Shown here: piece after piece, positions 1 to 6,624 of the stretch
How positions within the stretch are numbered: the stretch's first letter is position 1
Layout: the number at the start of each line of letters is the position of its first letter
NCBI GenBank assembly: GCA_022425585.1
Contig: JAKMFF010000314.1
Location: 1-6,989, forward strand
Direction of reading: 5' to 3'
Length of the DNA: 6,989 nt
Source: Candidatus Poseidoniaceae archaeon
GTDB taxonomy: Archaea; Thermoplasmatota; Poseidoniia; Poseidoniales; Poseidoniaceae
Notes under the pieces: generated by a model
The model's input: only the letters and a program-made list of their open reading frames with translations
Told to the model about the DNA's origin: nothing
The model's database searches: none
Made by a program: the position numbers and the translations under genes

Positions 1-270
1 AACACCAGATATATAGGCGCCCATTAGGTGATCGTGAAGGGAATCTGTGGGTAAATTAGCCGCGTTAATGGCTACCGTTCTTGTCTGGAAATTTGCTCGA
101 TTGAGTGGGGAAAGCCGTAATGCTCCGCTTGGCCGCCAATCAACTCTAACACCGTCTCTAGGGTTCAACTCCATTTCCTCAACCCAGGGTTTTGGTAGGG
201 AAAGTGTGTAGGTTGAGCCCCCAGTAAGTTGTATTTTTCTGACATCTATACTGCCTGGACCTGTATTCAT
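1..270 (-). CDS. phoU: AbrB-PhoU phosphate uptake regulator, N-terminal part (runs off left edge)
   Basis: Only the first 90 codons lie in the window; the rest continues past base 1. Translation of the minus strand from the ATG at 270-268 gives an open frame containing [20 protein letters not shown] at residues 10-29. This is the hallmark of the SpoVT/AbrB swapped-hairpin DNA-binding domain that begins archaeal PhoU-family regulators. The AbrB part covers roughly residues 8-55. In that family one or two helical PhoU domains follow, but none of that is visible here, so the PhoU part is inferred. The start is chosen because it places the motif near the N-terminus as in the family. The frame stays open upstream to about base 321 but has no ATG. 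It is divergent from the phosphate permease, 83 bp away, which strongly supports a role in phosphate uptake control. By family analogy it probably binds DNA and senses phosphate status together with the transporter. Confidence 0.8.
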   Translation of the reverse strand, partial: MNTGPGSIDVRKIQLTGGSTYTLSLPKPWVEEMELNPRDGVRVDWRPSGALRLSPLNRANFQTRTVAINAANLPTDSLHDHLMGAYISGV

Positions 271-287
271 TCGTATCAGTTCATCGC

Positions 288-306
288 AATATATACAACT
301 ATATAG
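288..306. promoter_or_regulatory. Twin TATA-like elements in the divergent phoU/pit gap
   Basis: Two TATA-like elements lie close together. AATATATAC is at 288-296, read as GTATATATT on the minus strand. CTATATAG, a perfect 8-bp palindrome, is at 299-306. Their centres are about 22 and 32 bp upstream of the phoU ATG, so either could serve phoU, though neither has the 26-27 bp spacing seen elsewhere in the window. The palindromic one could also serve pit, giving a leader of about 25 nt that would include the GGAG at 343-346. Assignment to a particular gene is inference. Confidence 0.5.
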
Positions 307-322
307 ATTACTTAGGCATTAG

Positions 323-330
323 GATATAAT
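323..330 (+). promoter_or_regulatory. Probable TATA box of pit
   Basis: GATATAAT is centred 27.5 bp upstream of the ATG at 354. This is the spacing expected if transcription starts at or next to the start codon (leaderless mRNA). A GGAG at 343-346 with 7 nt to the same ATG would act as a ribosome binding site only if transcription started further upstream, for example from the palindromic TATA element at 299-306. Both readings support the ATG at 354 over the TTG at 351. Confidence 0.55.
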
Positions 331-353
331 CTGTTGTTCTATGGAGACTATTG

Positions 354-2489
354 ATGGAACCTATCACAATGATTGTCGTAGCCCTAGCGCTAATTGTATG
401 CGCTTACATGGCGTGGAATATTGGAGCAAATGATGTTGCTAATGCAATGGGGACCTCGGTTGGTTCTCGTGCCTTAACCCTAAAACAGGCAGTGGTTATC
501 GCAGCAATCTTCGAATTTTGTGGAGCTTTTTTCGCTGGAGATGCGGTAACTGACACTGTAAGGAAAGGGATTTTAGAAGTAGATTTTACTCAAGTAACTC
601 CTGATATCTCGCAGGATATTGCATTTGGTTTCATCGCCGCAATGATGGCTGCAGCAACCTGGTTAACAATAGCAACACGGTTTGGCCTTCCGGTTTCAAC
701 AACGCATTCTATCATTGGCGGAATAATTGGAGTCGGGCTTGTTCTTGAGGTCGACCACAACACCTCTTACATCAACTGGGAAGTTGTTCAAAAAGTGGTG
801 ATGAGTTGGATTGCCAGTCCTTTGATGGGTGGACTAGTAGCATTCTTCTCTTATTGGATAATTAAGAAAACAATTTTGGATGCAGAAAATCCGGAAGGGC
901 GGTCTTTGTGGTTGGCACCGATTTTAGCATTCCCAACTTTCTTTGTTCTGGGTCTTGCTCTGCAATTCAAAGCACTCAAGGGATTCTTTTCAAAAGCCCA
1001 ATCGAATGGATGGATCGAAGACAAGGGCGAATGGTTGCCTTTCAAGCCTGAAGATGGTGGTCCAGACGGAAGTTGGAATCCATTCCTAGAAACCGCATGG
1101 TTTCCAGCGAATTCGCTGTTATTGGCGGCAATAATTGGCGCTATTGCGTCGTTTGGCCTTTACTTGGTTCTTAGAAGAATCGACATCAATGAGGAGAGTA
1201 GAGGTTTCAAAGGTGTTGAAAGAATCTTCGTCTGGTTACAAATTATTACCGCTGCCTATGTTGCATTCGCACACGGTGCAAACGACCGTTCTAACGCAAT
1301 TGGTCCTATGGCTGCTGTTTGGCAGGTATTATCCAATGATACTGGAATGTTGATGGAGAAGGCTCCAATTCCATTGTGGCTGGTCTTACTGGGTTCAGCA
1401 GGGATTGCAATTGGTGTAATGACTTGGGGGTGGAGAGTTATGGAAACTATCGGTAAGAAAATTACTGAAATCACTCCAACAAGAGGATTTGCCGCAGAAT
1501 TTGGTGCCGCGACAACGATAATGATTTTCTCAATGCCGTTCCTAGCAGTACCGGTTTCGACAACCCATACTTTGGTTGGTGCAGTTGTTGGAGTAGGGCT
1601 TGCTGGTGGAGCTAAAGCAGTTGATTTCCGAGTGTTTGGCAAGATTGCCGCATCATGGGTCGCTAGTGTACCGGTTGCGGCTTTTGGAGCCGCAACAATT
1701 TATGTCATCTCTGGCGGAGATAATCTAAAAATGATAATTCTGCTTCCAATAGCATTCATCGCAGTAGCGACCGTTATGTGGCAAACTCGAGACGGTGAGA
1801 TATACGTCGAAGAAGCACTGTCAGATGCAGGGAAGAGCGAACAAAAAGCAGCAACACCTTTCGAACTATTCCATGATCACGCTGAAGCGGTTGAAGTTAC
1901 CGTAGGGCACATGCTAACTGCGGTTAACAAGGCAGCAGATGGTAAGGACGCTAGCAAGGAAATTAAAGCGACAATCGAAGCTGAATTAGATGCAGATAAT
2001 ATCAAGGCAGAATTACGCAGGAGAATGTCGGAACAAGATATCAGATTGATGGTGTCTATGGATGATTTCTTACATATGCTAACTCGTCAAGACCGCATTG
2101 CCGACTATGCACAGAATGTTGCTGAGCAGATAAGTTTCAGAGAATTGTACCAAGACAAAACAGCCAGAAAGATGCTAAAGGAAATGGCGGAGGTCGTTTC
2201 AGAGACTGTTTCTGTGTATAAGGAAACAGCTGAAGCAATGCGTGATCTATCTATTGGCGGAGAAACAAAGGCTGCTAAAGCAAAGGTTGCAGGATTGATT
2301 AAACAAGTCAATTTGAAAGAACATGAAGCTGATGAAGTTGAAGCAAAAGCGGCTGCACATGTATTCTCTACTGGAGACGATGACGCACTTGCGGCAATGC
2401 ACATGTATCGAGTTCTACAAAGAATGGATGATGTTGCCAATGCTTGTGAGAAAGCGGCTAATGCTTTCTTACCTAGCCTGTCTAAGTAA
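354..2489 (+). CDS. pit: PiT-family inorganic phosphate permease with fused C-terminal PhoU-like domain
   Basis: This 711-aa membrane protein belongs to the PiT (Pho-4) family, which imports phosphate, usually as a metal-phosphate complex or with H+ or Na+. The two inverted family repeats are visible. GANDVANA at residues 24-31 is followed by PVSTTHS at 113-119, and GANDRSNA at 308-315 is followed by PVSTTHT at 400-406. About ten hydrophobic segments span residues 5-475. A hydrophilic insert of about 45 residues (205-250) splits the two halves. Residues about 500-705 form a soluble helical domain with PhoU/DUF47-like motifs (DRIADYAQN near 580-588 and MDDVANACEKAANAF near 691-705). Bacterial Pit is about 500 aa and often has a separate DUF47 partner gene, so here transporter and accessory protein appear fused. 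The ATG at 354 is preferred over the in-frame TTG at 351. It is divergent from an AbrB-PhoU regulator. The arginine in the second GAND motif is noted; its effect is unknown. Confidence 0.93.
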   Translation: MEPITMIVVALALIVCAYMAWNIGANDVANAMGTSVGSRALTLKQAVVIAAIFEFCGAFFAGDAVTDTVRKGILEVDFTQVTPDISQDIAFGFIAAMMAAATWLTIATRFGLPVSTTHSIIGGIIGVGLVLEVDHNTSYINWEVVQKVVMSWIASPLMGGLVAFFSYWIIKKTILDAENPEGRSLWLAPILAFPTFFVLGLALQFKALKGFFSKAQSNGWIEDKGEWLPFKPEDGGPDGSWNPFLETAWFPANSLLLAAIIGAIASFGLYLVLRRIDINEESRGFKGVERIFVWLQIITAAYVAFAHGANDRSNAIGPMAAVWQVLSNDTGMLMEKAPIPLWLVLLGSAGIAIGVMTWGWRVMETIGKKITEITPTRGFAAEFGAATTIMIFSMPFLAVPVSTTHTLVGAVVGVGLAGGAKAVDFRVFGKIAASWVASVPVAAFGAATIYVISGGDNLKMIILLPIAFIAVATVMWQTRDGEIYVEEALSDAGKSEQKAATPFELFHDHAEAVEVTVGHMLTAVNKAADGKDASKEIKATIEAELDADNIKAELRRRMSEQDIRLMVSMDDFLHMLTRQDRIADYAQNVAEQISFRELYQDKTARKMLKEMAEVVSETVSVYKETAEAMRDLSIGGETKAAKAKVAGLIKQVNLKEHEADEVEAKAAAHVFSTGDDDALAAMHMYRVLQRMDDVANACEKAANAFLPSLSK

Positions 2490-2579
2490 GGCGGATGTTA
2501 ATCTAAGGCACCCTTATCGGGTTGGCCCAGAGTAAAACCTCCGTACCTTTGAAGACCTCTAGCGCTGTTGCCTATTGTA

Positions 2580-5012
2580 ATGGTGTCCGATGATGGGGCA
2601 TCTGACTCCAATGGTTTGGGGGCAGGTGTGGACGAGAAAGACGGTGGTCTAGCTCGTATCATTGGCGATATTTTTTCCGCTGATTCAGCAATGGTTGAGT
2701 CTAGTAAACCAAAATCGAACTTTAAGCCCAAAGGCATGTTTCTTGGCCATCGACGCGACAATCAGCAACCGATTGACATCCCGCCACAGGTACTTGCTAG
2801 ACATGCTGCAATGCTCGGTTCAACCGGTTCTGGAAAAACCGTTATGGCAAAGGCGTTAATTGAAGAGGCTGCAATTGCTAAAATCCCATCGCTGATAATT
2901 GACCCACAAGGAGATTTGGCTAGACTCGCATTAGGGATTGATGAGCAAGATTTGATTGACCAAGACGGTGATGTTGCAAGAGCAAGACAACTGCTTGATA
3001 TGTGTGAAGTCCGCATTTGGACGCCACTGCGAAGCAAAGGTCTACCGTTATGTATCGATCCATTTAGGGCTCCTCCGGCTGATTTAGACCCTGAAGAAGC
3101 GATTACTGCTTGGGATATGGTGGCGGCTGGATTTACCAGCCTTGCCGGCTATGATGTTGAAAAAGCCCAAGGAAAAGTCATCAAACCATTCCTGTATGAA
3201 GTGTTAGTTGAAGGTACTAAACTTGGCCTTGATGTTGGTGATTTTAGAGCCTTAGCAAAGGTAGTGCGTGAGCCGCATCACGAATTTATCCGCCAATTAT
3301 ACCCGCAGTGTTTTGTTGAGGAAGATGAAGAGGACAAATTGGATGTACCTACTTGGGAAGAAGTAATGATTGAATTTGGTCTGCCAGACTTCGAAGAACG
3401 CTTGCCTAAAACAACTCGAAACGACCTAGCCCGTAGGCTTTCAGCATTCTCTTCAGGAGTAAACCAATTGCTGTTTTCTAATGGCGTACCTATTGACATT
3501 GACTCTTTTGTCGAACCGGCGATTCCAGGTAAAATTCCGCTCAATATTGTCTACCTTAATACCATTCAAGATGAGGCGCAAAAGCAATATTTCGTGCAAG
3601 AATTGTCCCGTGAATTATACGATTGGATGTTAACTCAGCAACCGGCTGATGGGGAATTAAAACTGCTATTTTTCATGGATGAAGTAGCGCCTTATCTGCC
3701 ACCTCATCCAAGAAATCCGCCAGCTAAAGACCTCATCAAACTGATTTTCAAACAGGCAAGGAAATACGGCGTAGCCTGTGTTTTAGCAACGCAAAATGTC
3801 AGCGATGTTGATTACAAAATTCTAGCCCAAGCCAATACTACCTTCATCGGCAGATTCACTCAACCACAAGACGTTGAGAAAGTAAGGCACCTGCTAAAGG
3901 AAAGCGGGGGCGACCTAGACTTGGTTGCACAACTGCCAACTTTGGGCCCTGGACAATTTCAAATGGTTGCGCCAGATGTTGACCCGGCTCCGGTGCCGAT
4001 TCAATGTAGGTGGTTGTATACCGACCACGGCGCACCGCTAAATGAAGACCAAGTTGAAGAGATAATTTCTGACGAAATTAGAGCATGGGCTAAGACTAGA
4101 TCGTCTGGTAAAAGCAAGAACCGGGGCGCTGGGGCGGCAAAAGCCGCGAGTCGAGGATCTTCGTGGAACAAATCAGATCTAAAGGATGAAATTGGTCTAG
4201 TAGAGGCTGCTAGAGTCAAGTCGATTGGCGGGATGACTGCTGCTGCCCATGGAGTTGTTGATGATTCGGCATTCGAAGTTCGACTAATGGGCGGTCTTGC
4301 TGTGCTCAAAGATGGCCGTGACCCGCTTTATACGATGCAGGCTGCAGTTAATACCGCTTCAGTAATCGCGCTTGGCTGGACTTTAGTTGCGTTAATGTTA
4401 GCTTGGCGTGACCGAGATTTGGACTGGTGGTGGATTCTTGCTGGTGCTAGTATTTCTGCAGTAACAGGACTGGTGATAGCGCTTGAGGGTTTACTATCTC
4501 ATGATACTGAACTATTACGCAAATTGACAAAGTTTGCCAGGGTTTTCCAATTATTCCTTGTTGCTTGGTTATGGATACTCGTCCTGTGGTCTGAGTTTGG
4601 CGATCTAGACTTATTGGGTGGACAACCATTGTTAGAGGTCGTTGTTGTATGGGTGTCGATTTTTGCGATTATTGAGTTTGTCAATCGATTTAGACTTGGC
4701 AAAATCGGATGGAATGGCGGTAGTGCTTTGGACAAGATTGTTGGTTTTTCTGCAGTGCTTACTGGAGCGCAGGTTACTGAAATGAAATCTAATTCAAGTC
4801 AAATAATGGCTGGATTAAGGCTTGCAGTTCACTGTTTCACCCTGGTATGGCTGTGCATATTACTTACTCTATCTGGCGGCTTACTTCCTGAAACAAGTAC
4901 AATTTCTTCTAATTGGGGCAGGCCAACTCTATGGTTGACCTCGCTGTATGGCCTGATTGTGGTTAGTGAATTATGGTTAAGGGCCAGAGGCCGGATGCCC
5001 GCTGAATACTGA
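2580..5012 (+). CDS. HerA/FtsK-superfamily ATPase with C-terminal multi-span membrane domain
   Basis: This 810-aa protein has an N-terminal RecA-like motor of the HerA (COG0433/DUF87-like) group. HAAMLGSTGSGKT carries the Walker A at residues 80-87. IIDPQGDLA follows at about 106-114. The Walker B is LLFFMDE, with D367 and E368. An ATQN sensor-type motif is at 403-406, and IGRF with a candidate arginine finger (R425) follows. Residues about 505-530 are a basic Lys/Ser/Ala/Gly-rich linker. The C-terminal 220 residues contain about six hydrophobic segments, near 587-608, 615-639, 654-674, 684-702, 744-768 and 782-802. Classical HerA is soluble and FtsK has its membrane part at the N-terminus, so a C-terminal anchor is unusual. 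ATP-driven DNA or protein translocation at the membrane is inferred; no partner such as nurA lies adjacent. ATG 2580 is preferred over TTG 2568; neither has a clear ribosome binding site or TATA box. Read-through from pit, 90 bp upstream, is possible. The first 50 residues are Asp/Gly/Ser-rich, so the start is uncertain. Confidence 0.85.
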   Translation: MVSDDGASDSNGLGAGVDEKDGGLARIIGDIFSADSAMVESSKPKSNFKPKGMFLGHRRDNQQPIDIPPQVLARHAAMLGSTGSGKTVMAKALIEEAAIAKIPSLIIDPQGDLARLALGIDEQDLIDQDGDVARARQLLDMCEVRIWTPLRSKGLPLCIDPFRAPPADLDPEEAITAWDMVAAGFTSLAGYDVEKAQGKVIKPFLYEVLVEGTKLGLDVGDFRALAKVVREPHHEFIRQLYPQCFVEEDEEDKLDVPTWEEVMIEFGLPDFEERLPKTTRNDLARRLSAFSSGVNQLLFSNGVPIDIDSFVEPAIPGKIPLNIVYLNTIQDEAQKQYFVQELSRELYDWMLTQQPADGELKLLFFMDEVAPYLPPHPRNPPAKDLIKLIFKQARKYGVACVLATQNVSDVDYKILAQANTTFIGRFTQPQDVEKVRHLLKESGGDLDLVAQLPTLGPGQFQMVAPDVDPAPVPIQCRWLYTDHGAPLNEDQVEEIISDEIRAWAKTRSSGKSKNRGAGAAKAASRGSSWNKSDLKDEIGLVEAARVKSIGGMTAAAHGVVDDSAFEVRLMGGLAVLKDGRDPLYTMQAAVNTASVIALGWTLVALMLAWRDRDLDWWWILAGASISAVTGLVIALEGLLSHDTELLRKLTKFARVFQLFLVAWLWILVLWSEFGDLDLLGGQPLLEVVVVWVSIFAIIEFVNRFRLGKIGWNGGSALDKIVGFSAVLTGAQVTEMKSNSSQIMAGLRLAVHCFTLVWLCILLTLSGGLLPETSTISSNWGRPTLWLTSLYGLIVVSELWLRARGRMPAEY

Positions 5013-5036
5013 TTTTTGGTTGAAAATGCCTTTTCA
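5013..5036 (+). terminator. Probable terminator after the HerA-like gene
   Basis: A run of five T begins immediately after the TGA stop codon. It is followed by the perfect inverted repeat TGAAAA-TGCC-TTTTCA (5021-5036), whose right arm supplies a second four-T run. Archaeal termination relies mainly on T-tracts in the non-template strand, so this arrangement is a plausible end for the upstream transcript, just before the next gene's own promoter. Confidence 0.5.
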
Positions 5037-5047
5037 TTGGTTATTCA

Positions 5048-5055
5048 TTTATATA
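5048..5055 (+). promoter_or_regulatory. TATA box of the small four-span membrane protein gene
   Basis: TTTATATA is centred 26.5 bp upstream of the ATG at 5078 and there is no Shine-Dalgarno sequence in between. This indicates a leaderless transcript. It also decides the start: an in-frame TTG at 5063 would lie upstream of the predicted transcription start. Confidence 0.7.
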
Positions 5056-5077
5056 CCTAATATTGAAAAGAACCAAC

Positions 5078-5575
5078 ATGCAACCACAAGATGCACAAAT
5101 GATGGGCCAAGTAGCCCCAGCCGGGGCCATGGGCCAACAAGTGATTATCGTACAGAATAAAAGCGGTGGACCGAAAGTTTTCGGTATCGTCGCAATAATC
5201 CTTGGTGGAATAGGGGTTATTTTCAATGGAATGAACTTCACTGCTGACTTAGGCGATTTAGGTGGCGGCTATGTCGCCTTGTTTTATATTCTAACCGCAT
5301 TAGCTGTCGCGAGTAACGGAATGTTTGCTTACGCTGGAGTACTGTTGTTCCAATACAAAAAATCCGGTGTTTGGTGGGGATTCGGTGCTGTCGGTATTGG
5401 TGTTATGAGCACAGTTATTGTTTCGCTAGTTGTTGCCAACGCACTAAGTGACTTAGATGAGACTCTTGGAGAAGCTGTCGCTGGTATTGGCTTGATTTCA
5501 GCCGGTATACAAGCTGTATGTTGCAGCATGGTAGTAGCTCTACCTCTGCTAATGAACGGCGCTGACCTTGATTGA
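5078..5575 (+). CDS. Small four-span membrane protein of unknown function
   Basis: This is a 165-aa protein that I do not recognise as a named family. The N-terminal 30 residues are polar and rich in Gln, Met, Pro, Ala and Gly, with no signal peptide. Four hydrophobic segments follow, at about 33-50, 65-92, 98-121 and 134-158. They are rich in Gly, Ala, Val and Ile. Short loops separate them: an acidic one (ADLGDLG, 56-62), a basic one (QYKKSG, 92-97) and an acidic one (LSDLDETLGE, 123-132). A Cys pair (148-149) sits inside the last span. The start is set by the TATA box 26.5 bp upstream. It follows the HerA-like gene on the same strand but has its own promoter and lies after a terminator-like element, so a shared function is not implied. 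A coding gene is well supported by its length, its clean membrane pattern and its promoter placement; no function is claimed. Confidence 0.8.
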   Translation: MQPQDAQMMGQVAPAGAMGQQVIIVQNKSGGPKVFGIVAIILGGIGVIFNGMNFTADLGDLGGGYVALFYILTALAVASNGMFAYAGVLLFQYKKSGVWWGFGAVGIGVMSTVIVSLVVANALSDLDETLGEAVAGIGLISAGIQAVCCSMVVALPLLMNGADLD

Positions 5576-5601
5576 AGTATAGGCAAGAAATAGTCTAAAT
5601 C

Positions 5602-5617
5602 CACATCCTCGGATGTG
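5602..5617. repeat. 7-bp perfect inverted repeat upstream of tRNA-Leu
   Basis: CACATCC and GGATGTG are separated by only two bases (TC) and lie directly before the tRNA TATA box. It could form a hairpin at the 3' end of the preceding membrane-protein mRNA. It could instead be a protein-binding palindrome at the tRNA promoter. No T-tract follows it, so a standard archaeal terminator is not clearly indicated. Confidence 0.5.
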
Positions 5618-5618
5618 T

Positions 5619-5626
5619 TGATATAT
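5619..5626 (+). promoter_or_regulatory. TATA box of tRNA-Leu
   Basis: TGATATAT is centred 27.5 bp upstream of the first base of the mature tRNA. This is the usual placement for an archaeal tRNA gene whose transcript begins at or just before the mature 5' end. Confidence 0.6.
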
Positions 5627-5649
5627 CCGCTTAACTAGCGAAGCCTATT

Positions 5650-5736
5650 GCAGGAGTCGCCCAGCTTGGTCAAAGGCGCTGGGATGAGGTCCCAGTCCGT
5701 AACGGTTCGCAGGTTCAAATCCTGCCTCCTGCACCA
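5650..5736 (+). tRNA. tRNA-Leu (anticodon GAG), CCA encoded
   Basis: The full cloverleaf can be folded by hand. The acceptor stem is GCAGGAG (5650-5656) with CTCCTGC (5726-5732), followed by discriminator A (5733) and a genomically encoded CCA (5734-5736). The D stem is GCC/GGC (5659-5661 with 5675-5677). The anticodon stem is CTGGG/CCCAG (5679-5683 with 5691-5695), with loop ATGAGGT. T33 precedes anticodon GAG at 5686-5688, which reads CUC and CUU leucine codons. The class II extra arm has stem CCG/CGG and loop TAA. The T arm is GCAGG-TTCAAAT-CCTGC. The long extra arm and discriminator A agree with leucine. The anticodon loop is continuous, so there is no intron. It converges on nei, whose stop codon is 17 bp beyond the CCA. 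Confidence 0.97.
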
Positions 5737-5753
5737 AAATGGACATAGTAAGG

Positions 5754-6572
5754 CTATTTTTGACAAATCGGACAGTAGTCTAAACGACGCCCTGATAATC
5801 GTGTGTGGACGATTAATGACTGGCAATTATGGCATTCTAAACCATCGCGGGTAAACACATAGTGGCGAGCTTGGCGTTTGGTTTGCCCGTTGTCTCTAAG
5901 AACTTTGTACAACTCTTGAGAGACTGTCACGCCTTTTTCGTGATATGCTGTTGAGGTGATGTTAATGGCAGACTTAGCCAATTCTTCTTGCTCAGTGCTA
6001 GATAGTGAGCCTGTTTTTCGATACGGACTTATGCCGGCATCAAACAAAATCTCACTGCGTAGATAATTGCCCACTCCAGCTAGAAAGCCTTGGTCTAGCA
6101 TTAACCCACTTAATTGCCTTCGAGCAAATTTTGGATTTGAGACTTGGGCCAACACATCATCATACTCAACTGCTGAATCAGCCACATCAGGGCCTAGTTT
6201 AGCAAGATATGGGTGGCCTGGCAACTCCCACGGTTCAAGAATTTCGATATCGGTTGCTGACCAAAGTCTTGCGGTGTTTTTTTCATTACCAAATAAAACC
6301 CTCAAAGAACGGTTGGTTGGCCTAGGTTTGGTTGTCGAACGGTTAACCGTCCAACGCCCATAGAGTTGATTATGGCTATACATGACGTAATCCCCTACTG
6401 AAATCAGTAGACCCTTTGAACGGGCTTTGACATATTCTACTTCCTTGTCAACAAAGAGATGTTCAGATCCTTCTACAGTTTTGTAATGAAATTCGACATC
6501 TGTCAGCGTCTTGCCAACTAACGCCTTAGCGATACGATTGGCTGCTCGATGGATTTCTGGCCCTTCAGGCAT
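5754..6572 (-). CDS. nei: Endonuclease VIII (Nei), oxidised-pyrimidine DNA glycosylase/AP lyase
   Basis: This 272-aa protein closely resembles bacterial endonuclease VIII, which removes oxidised pyrimidines such as thymine glycol and cleaves the abasic site by beta,delta-elimination in base excision repair. It begins MPEGPEIHRAA, giving the catalytic Pro2 and Glu3. The conserved Lys53 lies in ARSKGLL. YSHNQLYGRW (65-74) carries the Gln-Leu-Tyr triad that fills the gap left by the flipped base. The H2TH region includes LDQGFLAGVGNYLRSEIL (159-176) with the conserved Asn169. The C-terminal zinc finger has Cys247, Cys250, Cys267 and Cys270, with Arg262 at the finger position that contacts DNA. 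Length fits the family (E. coli Nei is 263 aa), and no key residue is missing. MPEGPEI fixes the start. Nei is mainly bacterial, so an ancient transfer into the archaeal lineage is likely (inference). The gene is divergent from a small HTH protein through a shared palindromic TATA box. Confidence 0.96.
   Translation of the reverse strand: MPEGPEIHRAANRIAKALVGKTLTDVEFHYKTVEGSEHLFVDKEVEYVKARSKGLLISVGDYVMYSHNQLYGRWTVNRSTTKPRPTNRSLRVLFGNEKNTARLWSATDIEILEPWELPGHPYLAKLGPDVADSAVEYDDVLAQVSNPKFARRQLSGLMLDQGFLAGVGNYLRSEILFDAGISPYRKTGSLSSTEQEELAKSAINITSTAYHEKGVTVSQELYKVLRDNGQTKRQARHYVFTRDGLECHNCQSLIVHTRLSGRRLDYCPICQK
5757..5761 (+). terminator. T-tract terminator of tRNA-Leu, inside the nei 3' end
   Basis: A run of five T lies 20 bp past the encoded CCA. 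On the opposite strand these bases are the last two sense codons of nei (Gln-Lys). Archaeal RNA polymerase stops at T-tracts, so this is a plausible end for the tRNA primary transcript. It is the only such run nearby. Confidence 0.4.
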
Positions 6573-6594
6573 GGTTAGTAGTAATTCGGCTTGG

Positions 6595-6602
6595 GTTTAA
6601 AC
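6595..6602. promoter_or_regulatory. Palindromic TATA-like box shared by nei and the HTH gene
   Basis: GTTTAAAC is a perfect palindrome centred at 6598.5, the exact midpoint between the first base of the nei ATG (6572, minus strand) and of the HTH ATG (6625, plus strand). Each start is 26.5 bp away, the spacing also found for the TATA box of the gene at 5078. Neither gene has a Shine-Dalgarno sequence. One symmetrical box probably directs leaderless transcription in both directions. Confidence 0.65.
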
Positions 6603-6608
6603 AGATGT

Positions 6609-6618
6609 TTGTCGACAA
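6609..6618. promoter_or_regulatory. Candidate operator palindrome between the TATA box and the HTH start
   Basis: TTGTCGACAA is a perfect 10-bp palindrome at positions -16 to -7 relative to the HTH start codon, with a further G/C match one base beyond a single mismatch. A repressor bound here would block the transcription start of the HTH gene and could affect nei. Autoregulation by the adjacent HTH protein is inference. Confidence 0.35.
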
Positions 6619-6624
6619 GCCGCC

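Noticed and set aside
264..288. Imperfect direct repeat TTCATTCG / TTCATCGC near the phoU start
   Set aside because: The copies are short and differ, and they partly cover coding sequence. Without comparison to relatives they cannot be called an operator.
341..433. ATG at 341 starting a 30-codon frame that overlaps the pit start
   Set aside because: It is out of frame with pit, and it lies upstream of the transcription start if the TATA box at 323-330 is used. There is nothing to support translation.
1256..1642. A 128-codon open frame on the minus strand inside pit
   Set aside because: It is antisense to highly conserved PiT codons, its product is rich in Ala, Thr, Pro and Ile with no recognisable motif, and there is no promoter. 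It is a shadow of pit; the same holds for the 111-codon minus frame at 2105-2440.
2508..2520. Small hairpin ACCC-TTATC-GGGT after pit
   Set aside because: A four-base-pair stem with no T-tract is easily found by chance and does not resemble an archaeal terminator, so I cannot claim that pit transcription ends here.
5650..5736. Possible intron or integration site in tRNA-Leu
   Set aside because: The anticodon stem and loop are continuous, so there is no intron. No repeat of the tRNA 3' end and no integrase is present in the window.
5648..5854. 68-codon plus-strand frame over the tRNA and the nei 3' end
   Set aside because: It consists of the tRNA-Leu sequence and the antisense of nei; both are better explained by those genes.
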